Part shown: piece after piece, positions 37,685 through 51,268 of the stretch
How the letters are laid out: each line of letters starts with the position of its first letter
How positions within the stretch are numbered: position 1 is the first letter of the stretch
From: Penicillium oxalicum
Taxonomy: Eukaryota > Ascomycota > Eurotiomycetes > Eurotiales > Aspergillaceae
Assembly (NCBI RefSeq): GCF_001723175.1
Contig: NC_064652.1
Coordinates: 1-64,000 of the forward strand
Direction: 5' to 3'
DNA: 64,000 nt
Translations under genes and position numbers: made by a program
Notes under the pieces: model-generated
Told to the model about the DNA's origin: nothing
The model's input: only the letters and a program-made list of their open reading frames with translations
Databases searched by the model: none

Positions 37685-39053
37685 ACCTTGGAGAATCATC
37701 CAAAATCAATGACCACTGCTCATGTACTTTAGTTTCGAAAAGAAAACTACCATTTAATAGATTGATTAGAGTCATAAGAATCTTAACGAACAGCCCGCTC
37801 TCTACAGGTATTTCAAGATGGATTCGCACTCTGCCTAATGTTTCGCGCAGTCCTGCATGCCAAGCCAATAACGACGTTGAGATATGTGCAGTACCTCCTC
37901 GTACATGATGAGTTTGTAATCCGAGTAGGGCGACATCAACCATAGGTTTCCGACTGGACACCTACTACTTACCTCAGTAGCTTTCCAGTGATCAAGCTCA
38001 GGGAGCTTGTCTACAAATCAAACCCTTTCCAAGGCACCTCCGTGTCAGTCGGATATTCCTATCGACATGTACGAGTGCTGACAGCCCGCTGCGTTCTCTG
38101 ACTCTATTAGGTACATCTGCGCAATTGAAACGTCTGCCCCGATATACCAAAGCTTATTGATCATTAGTACCTAGGTACTAGGTTGTCCAATGAGCTTAGG
38201 TACCTGGTTTGTGTAGGGCTGGTGCTCTGGGAGTACCACGCGTGGGCTGGCGTCAGGCTTCTTCACGGGCATCGTGGACGGGTGTTCCCAAATATATCAG
38301 CGCCACAGGTCCATTCCATCCATACACTTCAACATATTGAGCAGATTACCAGCTTTCATGTTTCAATAGAGGCTATGGATGGGACTTGCAGAAAGGAGAA
38401 AAAAGATGATTGATAAAGGAATGATATCGCAGTACAAGCTACCAATAGATCAAGTTTCTACATTACCGTGCTGCCGCATAACAATCACAGAATCTATTGA
38501 ACGTGCACGGATGGGTTCAGGGGGTTCAACCACATGAACGGCTGGTACTCCAGGAATGTGTGCGCGGTGGGGTTGAACCCCTCCACTGCAGACCAGATGA
38601 CCAAGCGTTCGGAGAGCGTGACGCCGACTTGGTATCACGTGATATAAACGTCATCCAGTCCTCAGGTGCCGAATGGGGTAACCTCGGCTTACCATGAGGC
38701 CTGATTTAAGATTCCTCATAAGTTACCACCACCGGGCTCAACCATTGAGCTGGATTATATTTTTAGGGCACAATCGAAAAGAGTAGAAGATTCATACGAG
38801 TTATGCGAATTACATGCAAGCTTCGCCCCCGGAAATGAACAGTCCGCTCGACAACAAAAGTTACGGAAGGGTTGCAATTAGCCAGAAAAGGGTTGAGACA
38901 ACCGAGGGACCGTGTCAAATCAGCTGAAGATTTGGATTCCTTATACCATCTCTCTCGCAACCTGAACTAGCTCGACATGAGTCTATCCGAACCCGATGTG
39001 CGCGCCCCTTGACTCGTCTAGCTTTCTTCTGACGTTGACATAGTTCCCAAGAC
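37685..39053. other. Intergenic region between convergent genes
   Basis: No gene is seen between the oxidase and the GH30 gene. The palindrome AGTACCTAGGTACT sits at 38166-38179, with related TAGGTAC copies within 100 bp on either side. Confidence 0.55.
38166..38179. repeat. Perfect 14-bp palindrome AGTACCTAGGTACT
   Basis: The palindrome has CCTAGG at its centre. TAGGTAC also occurs at about 38109 and 38198, so the unit is clustered. Its role is unknown; clusters of this kind are common in intergenic DNA of Pezizomycotina. Confidence 0.6.
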
Positions 39054-40968
<1,915 letters not shown>

Positions 40969-42484
40969 GGCTGGGAGTCTCAATGGAGAGAATTCAACGA
41001 GATTGAGAAGAATTGGTGCGATTGAAGCTGCAGACTGGTCTCACGTTCGGAGCTGGTCTTAAGTGAGGTTTAAGTAGATAGAACTGTCCGGTGTTAACCC
41101 AATTCGCAAAAATTTTGTGCATTGATATGCTAAGCTACGTCAGTCAAGCAATGTCAAGTGGGTCGAGTGATTGCGAATCATCACGCCCAAGCCTTACGAT
41201 CAGCACGAAAAAGGCATTTTTGGAGTCTACAAAAGTTTCATCAGGATTGGCCTAACTCGCTTCCATCCCGAGATGGATCATGAGCCGGGGTTGACTGGAC
41301 AGGATTCCTGTTCTACGCCGGGGCCCACCGGACTTTCGCCTGCAGTCAGTACCCCAGTTTTGGACCAGCATTGCGGGAAGAAGCGGTACGTCTCCGTGGA
41401 TCTTACATGACCATGCCTAAAAGTGGTGCAGAATGGGCCGGAGGGAGCGGGCTCACGAGTCTTACAGCAAAGGCTGAGGACTGCAATGCCGTGGTATATG
41501 CGGTTAGTGATACTTCTCGGAGGTACTTGACGACAAAACAGGAGGTAGTACTCCATGGATCATAAAGCTTGAATTTCAAATAAGCATTTTTCCAGCGGGG
41601 TTCGTATGAGCTTATTTATCCAGGTCAAGGGATTGCCATGGTGAATGTTACAATGGCGCCCCACTTGTCCATCGGGGTGAGACACCTTGAAACGAAATAT
41701 TTGTTACTGGTGGAGATTACGGACCTCTGGAGCTGAGCGAGAGACAGGATCTGAAGAAAAAAAAAAACAAGCCTTCGATGTCTAGACAGGGGGTCGTGTC
41801 ACCCTGGTGTTCGGGAGAAAATTATGAGGAGAGATTAAAGCTGGAGCGGTCAATAATCAAAAAAGCAAGCAGATTACCATGCCTCAGTTTTTGGTCTATC
41901 AGAGAATACAGATATGGCCCACTCAATTGAGGAAAAGAATCTGGCTGGGAACAGTGCATTTCATCCAGAAGTGGATCCAGTAGGCCATTGACCTGGAAGT
42001 TCCTTCAATTACGACTAGACTCGTTGGCGGAGACACGCTCAACGGGTTTTCTGGAGGAATTTTCGTTGCCACTCGATGATTCATCGAAGGTGGTGTTTCA
42101 AGCCAACATTTCTGTCTGGGTACGCCAATGCGTCCGAGTAACGCGTATGGTGTGTGTGATGTCTTTTGTCTACAACAATTAATTAATTCAAAATGGAGGC
42201 CATGGCCCTGAATGACTACTGGTATTCGTTCACGACGAGAGCGATTTAAAGATACAGCACTGCTGCTTCAGCGGTTCGGCTGATGGTTTGAGTTATATTA
42301 ATAGTAAAAATAGCTCATTCTCATTTGCAACAAGTTCATCCTTCAAATGTGGGATTCCGCCGGCGCATACTCCTCATCCAGGGAGACCCGTGTTTCAAAT
42401 TTCAACCCCACCGTCAAGATCAAGCGTGGTTTTGACTTGCCACCATGTGCTCTCCTGCGACAGACGCCTCTACAGGCAAACAGC
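40969..42484. other. Intergenic region
   Basis: This is the promoter of the GH30 gene and the 3' flank of the GH43 gene, both on the minus strand. No coding segment is supported, and I found no GGCTAR (XlnR-type) motif within the nearest 400 bp. Confidence 0.5.
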
Positions 42485-44233
42485 TTACACGCATTGTGAG
42501 TACCAGGGGTTCACCGAGGAGCAAGTTCCTCCTGGAGCACACGCAGTAGGCCCCGCCCAGCCGCTGCCCCCACACTGCCCATATTTGGTCTGGCTCCCTC
42601 CAGCGCCGCCACTGCCGGCGGTGGTGGTGATGGGCCCTGTACCGGCCGTTGTGGTCTGGCGCGCGGTGGTTGTGACGGGCTTGCCAGTGGCGGACGGGAC
42701 GCCACTCTGCATGTCAAATGAGTTGACCACAACGCTACCGCCGAGGGTGGTGGTGGCGTAATTGAAGATGCCATACCGGTAGCCCATAAAGAATTGCCAG
42801 GCGTTGTTCAGCACGAACGGATTGCCGATGTTGACAAAGGAGGAGCCGTCCGTGCTGTACGAGAAGGTCGCGGTTCGACCACTGCCGGGTTGAATGTTGG
42901 CGGCGGCCCGCAACCAAATCTTCGAGGTGCCCGCGGGGAGATTGGTGCCAGCCACCTCCTGACCTGTCGACTGAGTGTTCCAGTTGGAGTCCATGGTGAG
43001 ACCGGATACCATGCTGACCCGGAAAGTGCCGCCGTTGTTCACCACTGCCACATACGCCGAAGAGTCTCGAAGCATCGCTAGACCGCTGCGATCCCCCGAG
43101 AGCATGCTGCCGATGCTCAATTCAACGGTCGCGTAGGACTGAGGACCCAGAATGCGATGAGTGAGAGTGTTGCGCGCCGAGTACAGATCATTGGTCTTGG
43201 TGGCAGTGCGCAAGGTCAAGCCGTTGTTGACCGTGAAGGAGTTGGTGTCGGGGTTGTGATTCCATTCCCACTGGGGACCCAAAGAGGTTCCTCGGAAGGT
43301 GTCTGTGCCGGTCGGACTCGAGGAGATCTGGGGGGTCATTGGGTATGGGTAGGAAGTGCCCCAGCCTCCGTTCACGGTAGTGACCTGGGGGAATCCATCG
43401 GAACCCCAGGTGATGGGCGCCAGAACAGGTACGCGGCCACCCGGATAGGCGTCCACGAAGGCCATGTAGTACCATTTTCCATCTGGGGTGTCGACGATGC
43501 CTCCTTGATGCGGGATACCACCCCCTTGGATCGGAGTTGCGATATTCTTCTCCAGCAATTTTTGCGTGTAAGGACCCCATGGACTGTTGGACTTGAGAAC
43601 GTATTCCGCGTTGGCGGGGAGGGTGTTGAAGATGTAGTATGCCCCATTAATGTGGTAAAAGCGCGATCCCTCGATGGCACCGATGGTCGAGGAGAAGACC
43701 TTTTGCGTCTTCACCTGACTGAGACCGTCCGAGGACAGTTGTGCCACGCTAATGTCCGTGCCTCCGTAGGCCACGTACATGATATCGTCGTCGTCGATCA
43801 ACAAGCCGCAGTCGTAATAGCATTGATTGATCATGCCGCTCTGCTTCCAGGGGCCGGTGGCCGAGGGCGCCGTATAGATGTATGTCTTGCTGAACTCGAC
43901 ACATCCAATCCAGTACCAGGTGTTGGTCTTCTCACGATACCGGAGAGATGAGGCCCAGATGCCCTTGACGTAGGCGCGACCGCCCTGCAAGTCATACTTG
44001 GAGCCCCAGTTCAGGGACGGGACTGAATGTCCGATGTAGTCCCAATTCACCAGATCGGAAGATTCGAGAATCGGAGCTCCGGGAGAGTAATGCATGGTCG
44101 AGGCCGAATAGTAGAACTTGCTTCCCACACGGAAGACATCCAGGTCCGCCAGGTCCTCCCAAAGAACCGGCTGATTGAAGTTGGCACCACTCACGGCCGT
44201 GGCCAGCAAGCCGAGCGCCGTGAGAACCTTCAT
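42485..44233 (-). CDS. Secreted GH43 arabinofuranosidase/xylosidase with C-terminal CBM1
   Basis: A single exon of 582 codons. The signal peptide is [17 protein letters not shown]. The five-bladed GH43 domain follows at once: catalytic base Asp in [19 protein letters not shown], acid Glu in [18 protein letters not shown], and a further conserved [19 protein letters not shown]-terminal beta-sandwich of XynB_C/DUF1349 type (about 320-520) is joined by a Thr-rich linker to a CBM1 ([16 protein letters not shown], ending WYSQCV). This layout matches GH43 subfamily 36 and related fungal enzymes acting on arabinoxylan side chains or xylo-oligosaccharides. Lack of introns contrasts with its neighbours. 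It is transcribed in the same direction as the GH30 gene downstream and divergently from the GH62 gene. Confidence 0.92.
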   Translation of the reverse strand: MKVLTALGLLATAVSGANFNQPVLWEDLADLDVFRVGSKFYYSASTMHYSPGAPILESSDLVNWDYIGHSVPSLNWGSKYDLQGGRAYVKGIWASSLRYREKTNTWYWIGCVEFSKTYIYTAPSATGPWKQSGMINQCYYDCGLLIDDDDIMYVAYGGTDISVAQLSSDGLSQVKTQKVFSSTIGAIEGSRFYHINGAYYIFNTLPANAEYVLKSNSPWGPYTQKLLEKNIATPIQGGGIPHQGGIVDTPDGKWYYMAFVDAYPGGRVPVLAPITWGSDGFPQVTTVNGGWGTSYPYPMTPQISSSPTGTDTFRGTSLGPQWEWNHNPDTNSFTVNNGLTLRTATKTNDLYSARNTLTHRILGPQSYATVELSIGSMLSGDRSGLAMLRDSSAYVAVVNNGGTFRVSMVSGLTMDSNWNTQSTGQEVAGTNLPAGTSKIWLRAAANIQPGSGRTATFSYSTDGSSFVNIGNPFVLNNAWQFFMGYRYGIFNYATTTLGGSVVVNSFDMQSGVPSATGKPVTTTARQTTTAGTGPITTTAGSGGAGGSQTKYGQCGGSGWAGPTACAPGGTCSSVNPWYSQCV

Positions 44234-44788
44234 TTTGTGGATGACCTGATTTTGCGGATTTTTGTCGAACTGCTTGTATAGACAGTGATTTGACTTGAAG
44301 ATTCTGCGGTCTCACCCTTCTGGGAACCTTTCTACAGCATCGTGCTCAGGGTCTTATAGTGTAGGCAATGGTGCCAAAATCGATGTTTGTCGATCAGCAA
44401 AAATGCCAAGACACCACTGCTCTCGAGCATGAAACACTCACTCCTTAGATGCCTCTCCACGAGGAAAATTTCTGTTTGAGGCGTTTTTCTTTTTCATTAT
44501 TTCTTTTTTATTTTTGGTCAGTCGGCGACCCTGCAGATATGTGTCGATCTATCAACGGGGGTATACTACAAGAGCATTCGGCTCTGTAAATTGTCGACGG
44601 CTTTTTTTTTTTTGCGAGAGGGAGGGGGAGGATTGCCACGAGCGATGGCAAACATTGGCAAAGGCCGGTCATTCCACACCATCCCTCATCGTCGGCATGT
44701 CAACGTTCTCATGTGCATAGTGCTCCTTATTCGGTAAGCGTGAGGCACCGTGGCTGATTCGGATTTATCCAAAAAGCTCACTGTTCCA

Positions 44789-44804
44789 CCCCCCCCCCCC
44801 CCCC
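44789..44804 (+). repeat. Poly(C) tract, 16 bases
   Basis: An uninterrupted cytosine run in the GH43-GH62 intergenic region, similar to the tract at 27778-27796. Confidence 0.85.
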
Positions 44805-45959
44805 GCCGAGGGGATGAGCATGATGATTGCCGATTCCCGCGGCGACAGAGAGGTCGAATTTTTGGACTAGCACCGGTGGGTGCATTTGCATTTGTGGGGG
44901 AAATGGCCGGTGGAAGAGCCGACGTGAGACACGGGGAGTAGTGCATGATTCTGGTGATGGCCCCGGAGGTGGGTTTTGGTGATCTTTGCAGTAATTTCCC
45001 TGGGCGCCACAGGGTGATCGAATGTCTTGCCAGGGACCAGGCCCGGAAACCTGATGAATCCGAGGTCACCTGAGTGACCTGATGATTGAATCCACCCCAA
45101 ATGGTTAGGTCTAAAACGTTTACGGGAATTCTTCAACCTGAACTACTGTGTAGTTAGTCTTCTTGTAATGACTGTCCAGTCCATGGTTGTGCCTAGGCTG
45201 CATGACTCTTCACGAGAAGCGGCACTCGTGGAGAATCTCGCCCCCCTTCGGATCCCGTAGCTGCCCTCCATGTTCTGCGACCATCCGAGTTGATCCTTCC
45301 AACAATCCTTCAATGTGCCAAACATCCGACCTTTGACATCTGAGCTATCCCGGAATCGAATCGCCTCGGCAGCCGTCAGGAAAGGGAACACCGGGCTCGT
45401 TTCAGAATGTGCCACCGTTCGACCCTCCAACTTTTTCTCAATTTAGACCCTCGTCTCTTACCGTTCGTTTTGCGTGATGATGAACTGTATTCAGGTTTCC
45501 TCACCTGTCTGCTCTCTATTGAACCCACCGCTTCTCCGTGGTGGTCCAATACGGTCGTAGAAATCCAAGTACTGTACCGGTCTCATCACGAATTTGCTTG
45601 GCCTTTGGGGATACCCTACTCGGCACATCCGTGTCTGAGTGAGATAAATTATTCATGAACGATTTGACAAGGGTATGCATGGGTATGCATGCATGGACCA
45701 GGACGAGTGGGGGAGGAGGAAAGGTTCGCTGCTAGGAATTATTGAGACAGAATCCATCTCGAGCCGTGGAAACCGAAGAGGGAACGAAGGGACAAGCCTC
45801 GCTGCTGGAGCCAATCGGTCCTGACAAGCACCCGTCAAACTCCATCGCCCCTCTCATGTCCCTCCGTGCCTGAGCCCTCTCGAAACGTTTCTGGAGATTG
45901 ACCCTTTTCTTGACCATTTCCGGGTTGAAGAATTGCGGAGAAAGGCTTGTTGGTTCCGA

Positions 45960-45965
45960 TTAGCC
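45960..45965 (-). promoter_or_regulatory. GGCTAA, possible XlnR/Xyr1 xylanase-activator site
   Basis: The minus strand reads GGCTAA, the core bound by the fungal xylanolytic activator (GGCTAR), 243 bp before the GH62 ATG. A single hexamer is weak evidence, but the gene type fits. Confidence 0.35.
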
Positions 45966-46078
45966 TAAAATCAGACCCGCTCATGGTCCATTCATTTCTT
46001 GGCTATCGGACTTGGGATCACCCCCACATCACCTTGCGCAAAGTCGACGAGGGTGCAGTCTATTGGTATCGCCGAGCC

Positions 46079-46086
46079 TATATAAA
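46079..46086 (+). promoter_or_regulatory. TATA box of the GH62 gene
   Basis: TATATAAA 122 bp upstream of the start codon, a good match in sequence and spacing. Confidence 0.55.
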
Positions 46087-46207
46087 GGATGGAAGACGGA
46101 GCAGTCAAGTTCATGTTAAGCAGAGAGGCGTCACAGTCACCGTCCTTCCCAGATCATTTCTCATTTCTCTGACCCGCCCTCAAGCATTCGGTCAACTGCC
46201 AGCCAAG

Positions 46208-47484
46208 ATGGTTCCTTGGATCGCTGCACTATCGGCGATCTTGCCTGTGGTCTCCGCGCAAGCATCACTCTATGGCCAGTGTACGTGGAGCAAATAGGAC
46301 CACAACCTCTATCTGAGGGGCGACTAACATTCCGTGGATGGCAAATGACTGACTTGGAGATATGACTAGGCGGCGGAAGTGGATATTCGGGGCCTACCAC
46401 TTGTGTTTCAGGCGCGTGCTGCACCGTTTCCAACGCCTGGTACTCTCAATGCCTCCCGTGCAGCTCCGGCGGCGGTAGTAGCGGTGGCAGCACTGGTGGC
46501 AGTGGTGGCTCCCAAACCACACTGACCACTGCCAAGTCGACTACGACCGCCGCTGCCGGCTCATCTGGTCAGACATCTTCTTGCAGCTTGCCCTCGACCT
46601 ACAAGTGGAAGTCGACTGGTCCCTTGGCTCAACCCAAGTCGGGCCTGGTCGCCTTGAAGGACTTCACTGTCGTTCCATACAAGGGTCAGCACCTCGTTTA
46701 TGCTTCAGACGTCAACTCGGGGAGTAGCTATGGCTCTATGAACTTTGGTCTCTTCTCGGACTGGAGTCAGATGGCCTCGGCGAGTCAGAACGTCATGAGT
46801 CATGGTGCGGTTGCTCCGCAGCTGTTCTTCTTCGAGCCTAAGAACACCTGGGTGCTCGCATACGAGTGGGGTGCTTGTCCCTTCAATTATATGACTTCCA
46901 GTGACCCTACCAATGCCAATGGTTGGTCGTCATCCCAGTGCCTCTTCAGTGGCTCTCTCGGAGGCGGCGATAACCCCATCGATCAGTCGCTGATTGCCGA
47001 TGACACTACCATGTATCTCTTCTTTGCGGGAGACAATGGCAAGATCTATCGCTCATCGATGCCCATTGGCAACTTCCCCTCCAGCTTTGGTACCAAATAC
47101 GATACTATCCTGACGGCCGGCAAATACGACCTCTTCGAGGCCGTGCAGGTGTACCGTGTTCAAGGCCAGAACCAGTATCTGATGATTGTGGAATGCATTG
47201 GCGCGAATGGCCGGTACTTCCGCTCCTTCACGGCCACGAGCTTGGGCGGTTCATGGACGCCCCAGGCCACCAGCGAGTCTGCGCCTTTCGCCGGCAAGGC
47301 CAACAGTGGCGCTACCTGGACCAACGACATCAGCAGTGGTGACCTGGTTCGCAGCAGTGCCGACCAAACCATGCCCATTGATCCTTGCAACTTGCAATTC
47401 CTCTACCAAGGCCGAGACCCCAACGTCAACCCGGCTTACAACGATCTGCCATACCGCCCCGGTGTGTTGACTCTGGTCCGTTAA
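46208..47484 (+). CDS. Secreted GH62 alpha-L-arabinofuranosidase with N-terminal CBM1
   Basis: Removes arabinose side chains from arabinoxylan. Two exons (46208-46280, 46370-47484) encode 395 residues. A signal peptide ([17 protein letters not shown]) is followed directly by a CBM1 split by the intron ([16 protein letters not shown]). A Gly/Ser then Thr linker leads into the GH62 domain, which begins at [17 protein letters not shown]. The catalytic residues are visible: base Asp in [12 protein letters not shown], modulator Asp in [12 protein letters not shown], and acid Glu in [15 protein letters not shown]. The C-terminal ends FLYQGRDPN to PGVLTLVR, as in the family, so the protein is complete. 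The intron, with the CBM1 first Cys codon split, is easily missed. A TATA box and a possible XlnR site precede it. Confidence 0.94.
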
Positions 47485-48041
47485 TTGGATACTCCACCTG
47501 TGTGTTCTTTTGGTGATCGATCAGAGGGGATGATCCGCGGTTGATGGGGCGTCCCACTGCAAGAAGAATGCCAAGCGCAGACACGCAATGTCTTGTATCG
47601 TCGTCCATAGGCAATCATTTTTTACCCATAAAGGGCCCATTTTACTCGCATGAGGTGCCGCGAACCTACGTAGTTGACGTATTGGGAATCTCCACCCGCC
47701 TACCCAACACCGTCGTACAAGTAATTTCCAGGCTACAAGGCCACAAGGTAACAGCACAGCCTCCTTTGGTGCGCCCGAATGTTTCCTAAAACAGCCTAGT
47801 GTGTGAGTTCGCAACGGAGCGATTAGGCGGTCCAGAACTTGGCGCCATCAACTTTGAACCCCAGTATCTGGCCTACCCTGGTAGAACAAACCATCTTTCT
47901 ACAAGATTCTGCCATGCAAAGATTGTCTGTGGCTGTGAATTAATCAAAACAGATTAATTTATCTCGGTGGCCCAGTAATCCAACACGCCGCCCTTCTAAT
48001 GTGACCTATATCATTCTCTATCCTTCGGTCGTCAATCCGCG
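47485..48041. other. Intergenic region
   Basis: 3' flank of the GH62 gene and presumed promoter of the Zn2Cys6 regulator; no coding segment is seen. Confidence 0.55.
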
Positions 48042-49566
48042 ATGCCCAGGAAGCGTGAGCTGGGTCCCCTTGACCAGCGCAGGCGGGTGGCTCGTTGCGA
48101 AGCATGTGCCATTAGAAAGATTAAGGTGAATAGAAATGTGGTGGTACCTTCTTGTTGTAGCCAAGCTCTGACTACTGTGAACCGGAACAGTGCGCTGGGG
48201 GTACTCCTTGTGACGCGTGTAATCGCCGGGGCAAAGCTTGCAAACGACGCAGCACGGAGCCCGCGCGGGCGGTCTTCGTCTTCTATGAAGAGGCTGATGA
48301 TGCTGCGCTGATTCTATCCAGAGTGTCCCGAGACATGGAAACGATCTTTATTGATCAATTTTTCGCCTTTCTGTCATGCAATCAATTCGCTCCTTGTCCC
48401 GAATCTCTAGGCGCAACTCTTCTGCCTCTCGTCAGACAATCGTCTGTTTTAAGCTTGGTGGCAGGTGCCATTGGTGCTTTACATGCTTCCCGCCATTGCT
48501 CTTCGGCTAGCTACTCCAGGGCCGAAAGTCCTCAATTCAAGGCCTTGCAACTATATTCCCGAACCATCGAATCTCTCAAAGATGCCCTGATGGACCAGAA
48601 AGTCTCTGGCCGCGACGATGTCTTGTGGGCTACGTTTTTGTCTGGGATTTTTGAGGTATCTGCAGATTCTATCCTTGATTTGGAAGGGCGCCATCGTTCT
48701 GACTTATGGCCATAGTTGATGATCGATCACTCGGGGGACGGTTGGGCAAATCACATGCTACATGGAACATCTCGATTGCTGCAGGCCGCACATCCCGAAA
48801 CCTCAGTTTCTTCACCCCGAAAGATTTTCAATCAAGTGTTTCGAATGTTTGAGGCAAATCGCGCTATGGTTTATGGCGGAGAAACCATCTTAGACAGCGG
48901 GGGCTGGGCTATCGTGGATACGAATGAGCTGCCACACGTCGCGAAGTGGGATGCTTTGAATACTATCTCCTCATTGATGGTTCAGATATCCAAATTCAAT
49001 GCTCGGTAGCTTCTACTATTCTTCCGAACATTTCTCATCATGAGCTGACCCTCGACGACAGATTCTATGGGTACGTAACAGAGCTCATTAGCCGTGACAA
49101 CGGCGATCCTGTCCTGGAATCCTTTGGCGCCGAAGCGGCAGAGATCCAGAAAAGGCTATTTCAGTTACGTGATACGTTGCTCCAAATCGAGATGGAGGAT
49201 ACCAGACACGAGACAATACCGACCAACCTAGCACTAGTCTACTGTTTCTATATGGTCATAGCCCTTTTTAACACGTTTGATTACTATGCATGTTGGCAGC
49301 TCGCACAAACTCCACGCCTGCATCGACTCGAGCTATCCGCTTGCGTCGATCAAATTGTCCGCCGAGCTTCAGTCATACTCAACACAGCCGGGGGACCGGG
49401 CTTGCTATTACTCATTCCACTCGGAGTTGCGGGAACTCGCTCATGGCAAGATGGCCAGAAAACAAGTGTCCTGGCACTTCTGGATCGCGTCAATGTACAG
49501 GGCTTCGTGGTAGCCAACCGAATCAAGCATGATCTACATGCCTACTGGAGCCTGAAAAGAAGTTGA
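48042..49566 (+). CDS. Zn2Cys6 transcription factor
   Basis: Four exons (48042-48125, 48191-48655, 48716-49005, 49062-49566) give 447 residues. The binuclear zinc cluster at residues 19-45 is complete once the first intron is removed: CEACAIRKIKC, then AGGTPCDACNRRGKAC (spacing C-x2-C-x6-C-x5-C-x2-C-x6-C). A basic stretch (KRR) follows. The remaining 390 residues are helical and resemble the Fungal_trans_2 type of middle region (FFAFLSCNQF, then a Leu/Ala-rich segment and LLQAAHPETS). It is on the same strand as GH62, 560 bp downstream of it, and next to two other hemicellulase genes, so local regulation is plausible but unproven. It is not XlnR or AraR by size; those are much longer. Confidence 0.85.
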
Positions 49567-49967
49567 CAACCCATGTCTACATGTCAAGACCGCCGTACAA
49601 ATATAAAGTCTTTAGCGTCTTTCTCCCATCTACCTAGCGCGGAACTTTAATCGTAGCCCTTCCTATTTTGGTTGTAATCGAGCGCAAGATCGCGGGAGTA
49701 GCTCCACTTTCCAGGCACCATCAATTTATTCACCCAGGAAATGATTGATGAGCAACTGCGATGGACCTCACCAGTCTCCCCCTCCTGGTGCGCTTCTCGA
49801 CATCCTCATGAGCAACTGAGAAGGTATAAAAGGTTGGTTTCCCCTCGCTCTTCAAACTCCAGGATCATCACTTTCGGATTCACTGTTGAATAAGTCTGAG
49901 TCTGCCATATCACTCTCAATTTTGAAATTCGCACATAAGTGGTCTGACAGAATCGCCTCCAATAGCC
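49567..49967. other. Intergenic region
   Basis: Promoter and 5' leader of the small secreted protein gene; TATAAAAG occurs near 49825. Confidence 0.5.
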
Positions 49968-50749
49968 ATGAAACTTCGACTTCTTACCTGGATGCCTTGT
50001 CTGTCAGCAGCTCTAGCTGCATCGGCATCTGAGTCGCATTCTGATGTCTGCGGCCGCTTTCCAAACTCAATGCAGGAGTTCACAGGTGGCTTTGAGCAGC
50101 CAAAGCCCCCTATGGTGAAATCTGAGTTTCAGACGAGCTTCATCCAGCACAAATGGTACTTGATCATGAGCAAGCTTCTTCGATTGCTTTTACCACCAAC
50201 CTGAGATCATCACTGACAGGGAGTTCTGACATAGGAACCAGAATCTCTCGCATATAGCTTCGGGTTATATATACTTCTCCCCGTCGAAAAAGCTTGTTCG
50301 TGCCGATGAGGCTTACGAAGGGGGTCTGGCCACTTCGGTTTTCGACTACGCGAACACGACTCAAGAAGGCCTGGTGATGAACACAGTTACCTCCCGCAAA
50401 GCTGGCAGCACCGAGTCCCAGATGTGGAGTGGCTATGTTCTGTCCAACTATCCTCTTTTCGCAAGTGATTTTCTGATCCAAGGCGAGGCTGTATTTGGCG
50501 GTCTGGTGAAGAGAAACTTGCGGCAGAGCCATGTTGCATCTGTCAGTCTAAACAATCTTTCTTTGAGCTCGAGCGAGATGAACTCACACCGGTTTATAGT
50601 GGAACATTATGTTCATGGGATCGATTCCCGTTACTGTTTTCGTGGACGCATGCGGCGTACTTGCTGGATACGACTACTTTTCCCCCGGTTTACGTACCAG
50701 AGTGACCACCGACTTTTTTAATACAATTGTGGGCCCCGTCAACGTGTGA
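49968..50749 (+). CDS. Small secreted protein of unknown family
   Basis: Three exons (49968-50155, 50235-50541, 50600-50749) encode 214 residues, and both introns have clean GT..AG ends. The signal peptide is MKLRLLTWMPCLSAALAASA. The mature part has only two Cys (in SDVCGRF and VDACGV), a central YIYFSPSKKLVRADEAYEGG and a C-terminal YDYFSPGLRTRVTTDFF. Aromatic and beta-strand-forming residues alternate, suggesting a compact beta fold. I do not recognise the family, and there is no carbohydrate-binding module or catalytic motif I can name. Its place at the edge of the hemicellulase block hints at a role in the same secretome. The model is supported by frame continuity across both introns. 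Confidence 0.7.
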
Positions 50750-51268
50750 CTTGAAGTCGGAAACAAGCGCACTTTGGATTTTGTTGGCTTGTATCGCTGA
50801 CCTGGTAATCGGCAAATCTTGTCTTTGTGTGTCTTTTTTGTGTCTTGGAATTGTATAGTTAATTGCACGCGGCTCTCCCAAGGGCACCAAGATGGTCAAG
50901 AGCTTGTCGAGTAAGTCATGAAACACAGTATATATTGGCTACGGCCGAGGAAGTATGAATGCATATCAACAACTCACACATGAATTCCAAAACCTCGTAA
51001 CAAAGTCATAGGTGCGAAGAACATTAACTCTCTAGACCAGCTTCCCAGATGCGGAATTGGCTTCTCCCAAGGAGACCCACTTGTGCGGGTCATTGGGTCT
51101 CACTTACAGCAGGCGGTGAAGAGGACGGTGAAGCGGCCCAGGACATGGTGATGTCACCCCACGTACGGTACTCGAGAAAGTTCAAAGCCGGCGAGGGGTA
51201 AAACCTGTGCCGATTTAGAACCTCACTGCCACAATCCCTAAGTCGATTCAACCCAAAACAATTTGAAC
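50750..51268. other. Intergenic region
   Basis: 3' flank of the secreted protein gene and promoter of the Rtg2-like gene; no other feature is seen. Confidence 0.5.

Larger units (their letters stand above)
44234..46207. promoter_or_regulatory. Divergent promoter region between GH43 and GH62 genes
   Basis: Nearly 2 kb without a supported gene separate two oppositely transcribed hemicellulase genes. It contains a 16-base C tract (44789-44804), a GGCTAA element (minus strand, 45960-45965) and a TATATAAA box (46079-46086) serving the GH62 gene. A TATA-like sequence for GH43 occurs near 44353 on the minus strand. Confidence 0.5.

Noticed and set aside
40969..41400. XlnR-type GGCTAR sites before the GH30 gene
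   Set aside because: No exact copy was found in this stretch, so a shared XlnR mechanism for all three hemicellulases is not claimed.
43157..43951. 264-codon open frame on the plus strand
   Set aside because: Antisense shadow of the GH43 catalytic domain, with no motif of its own.
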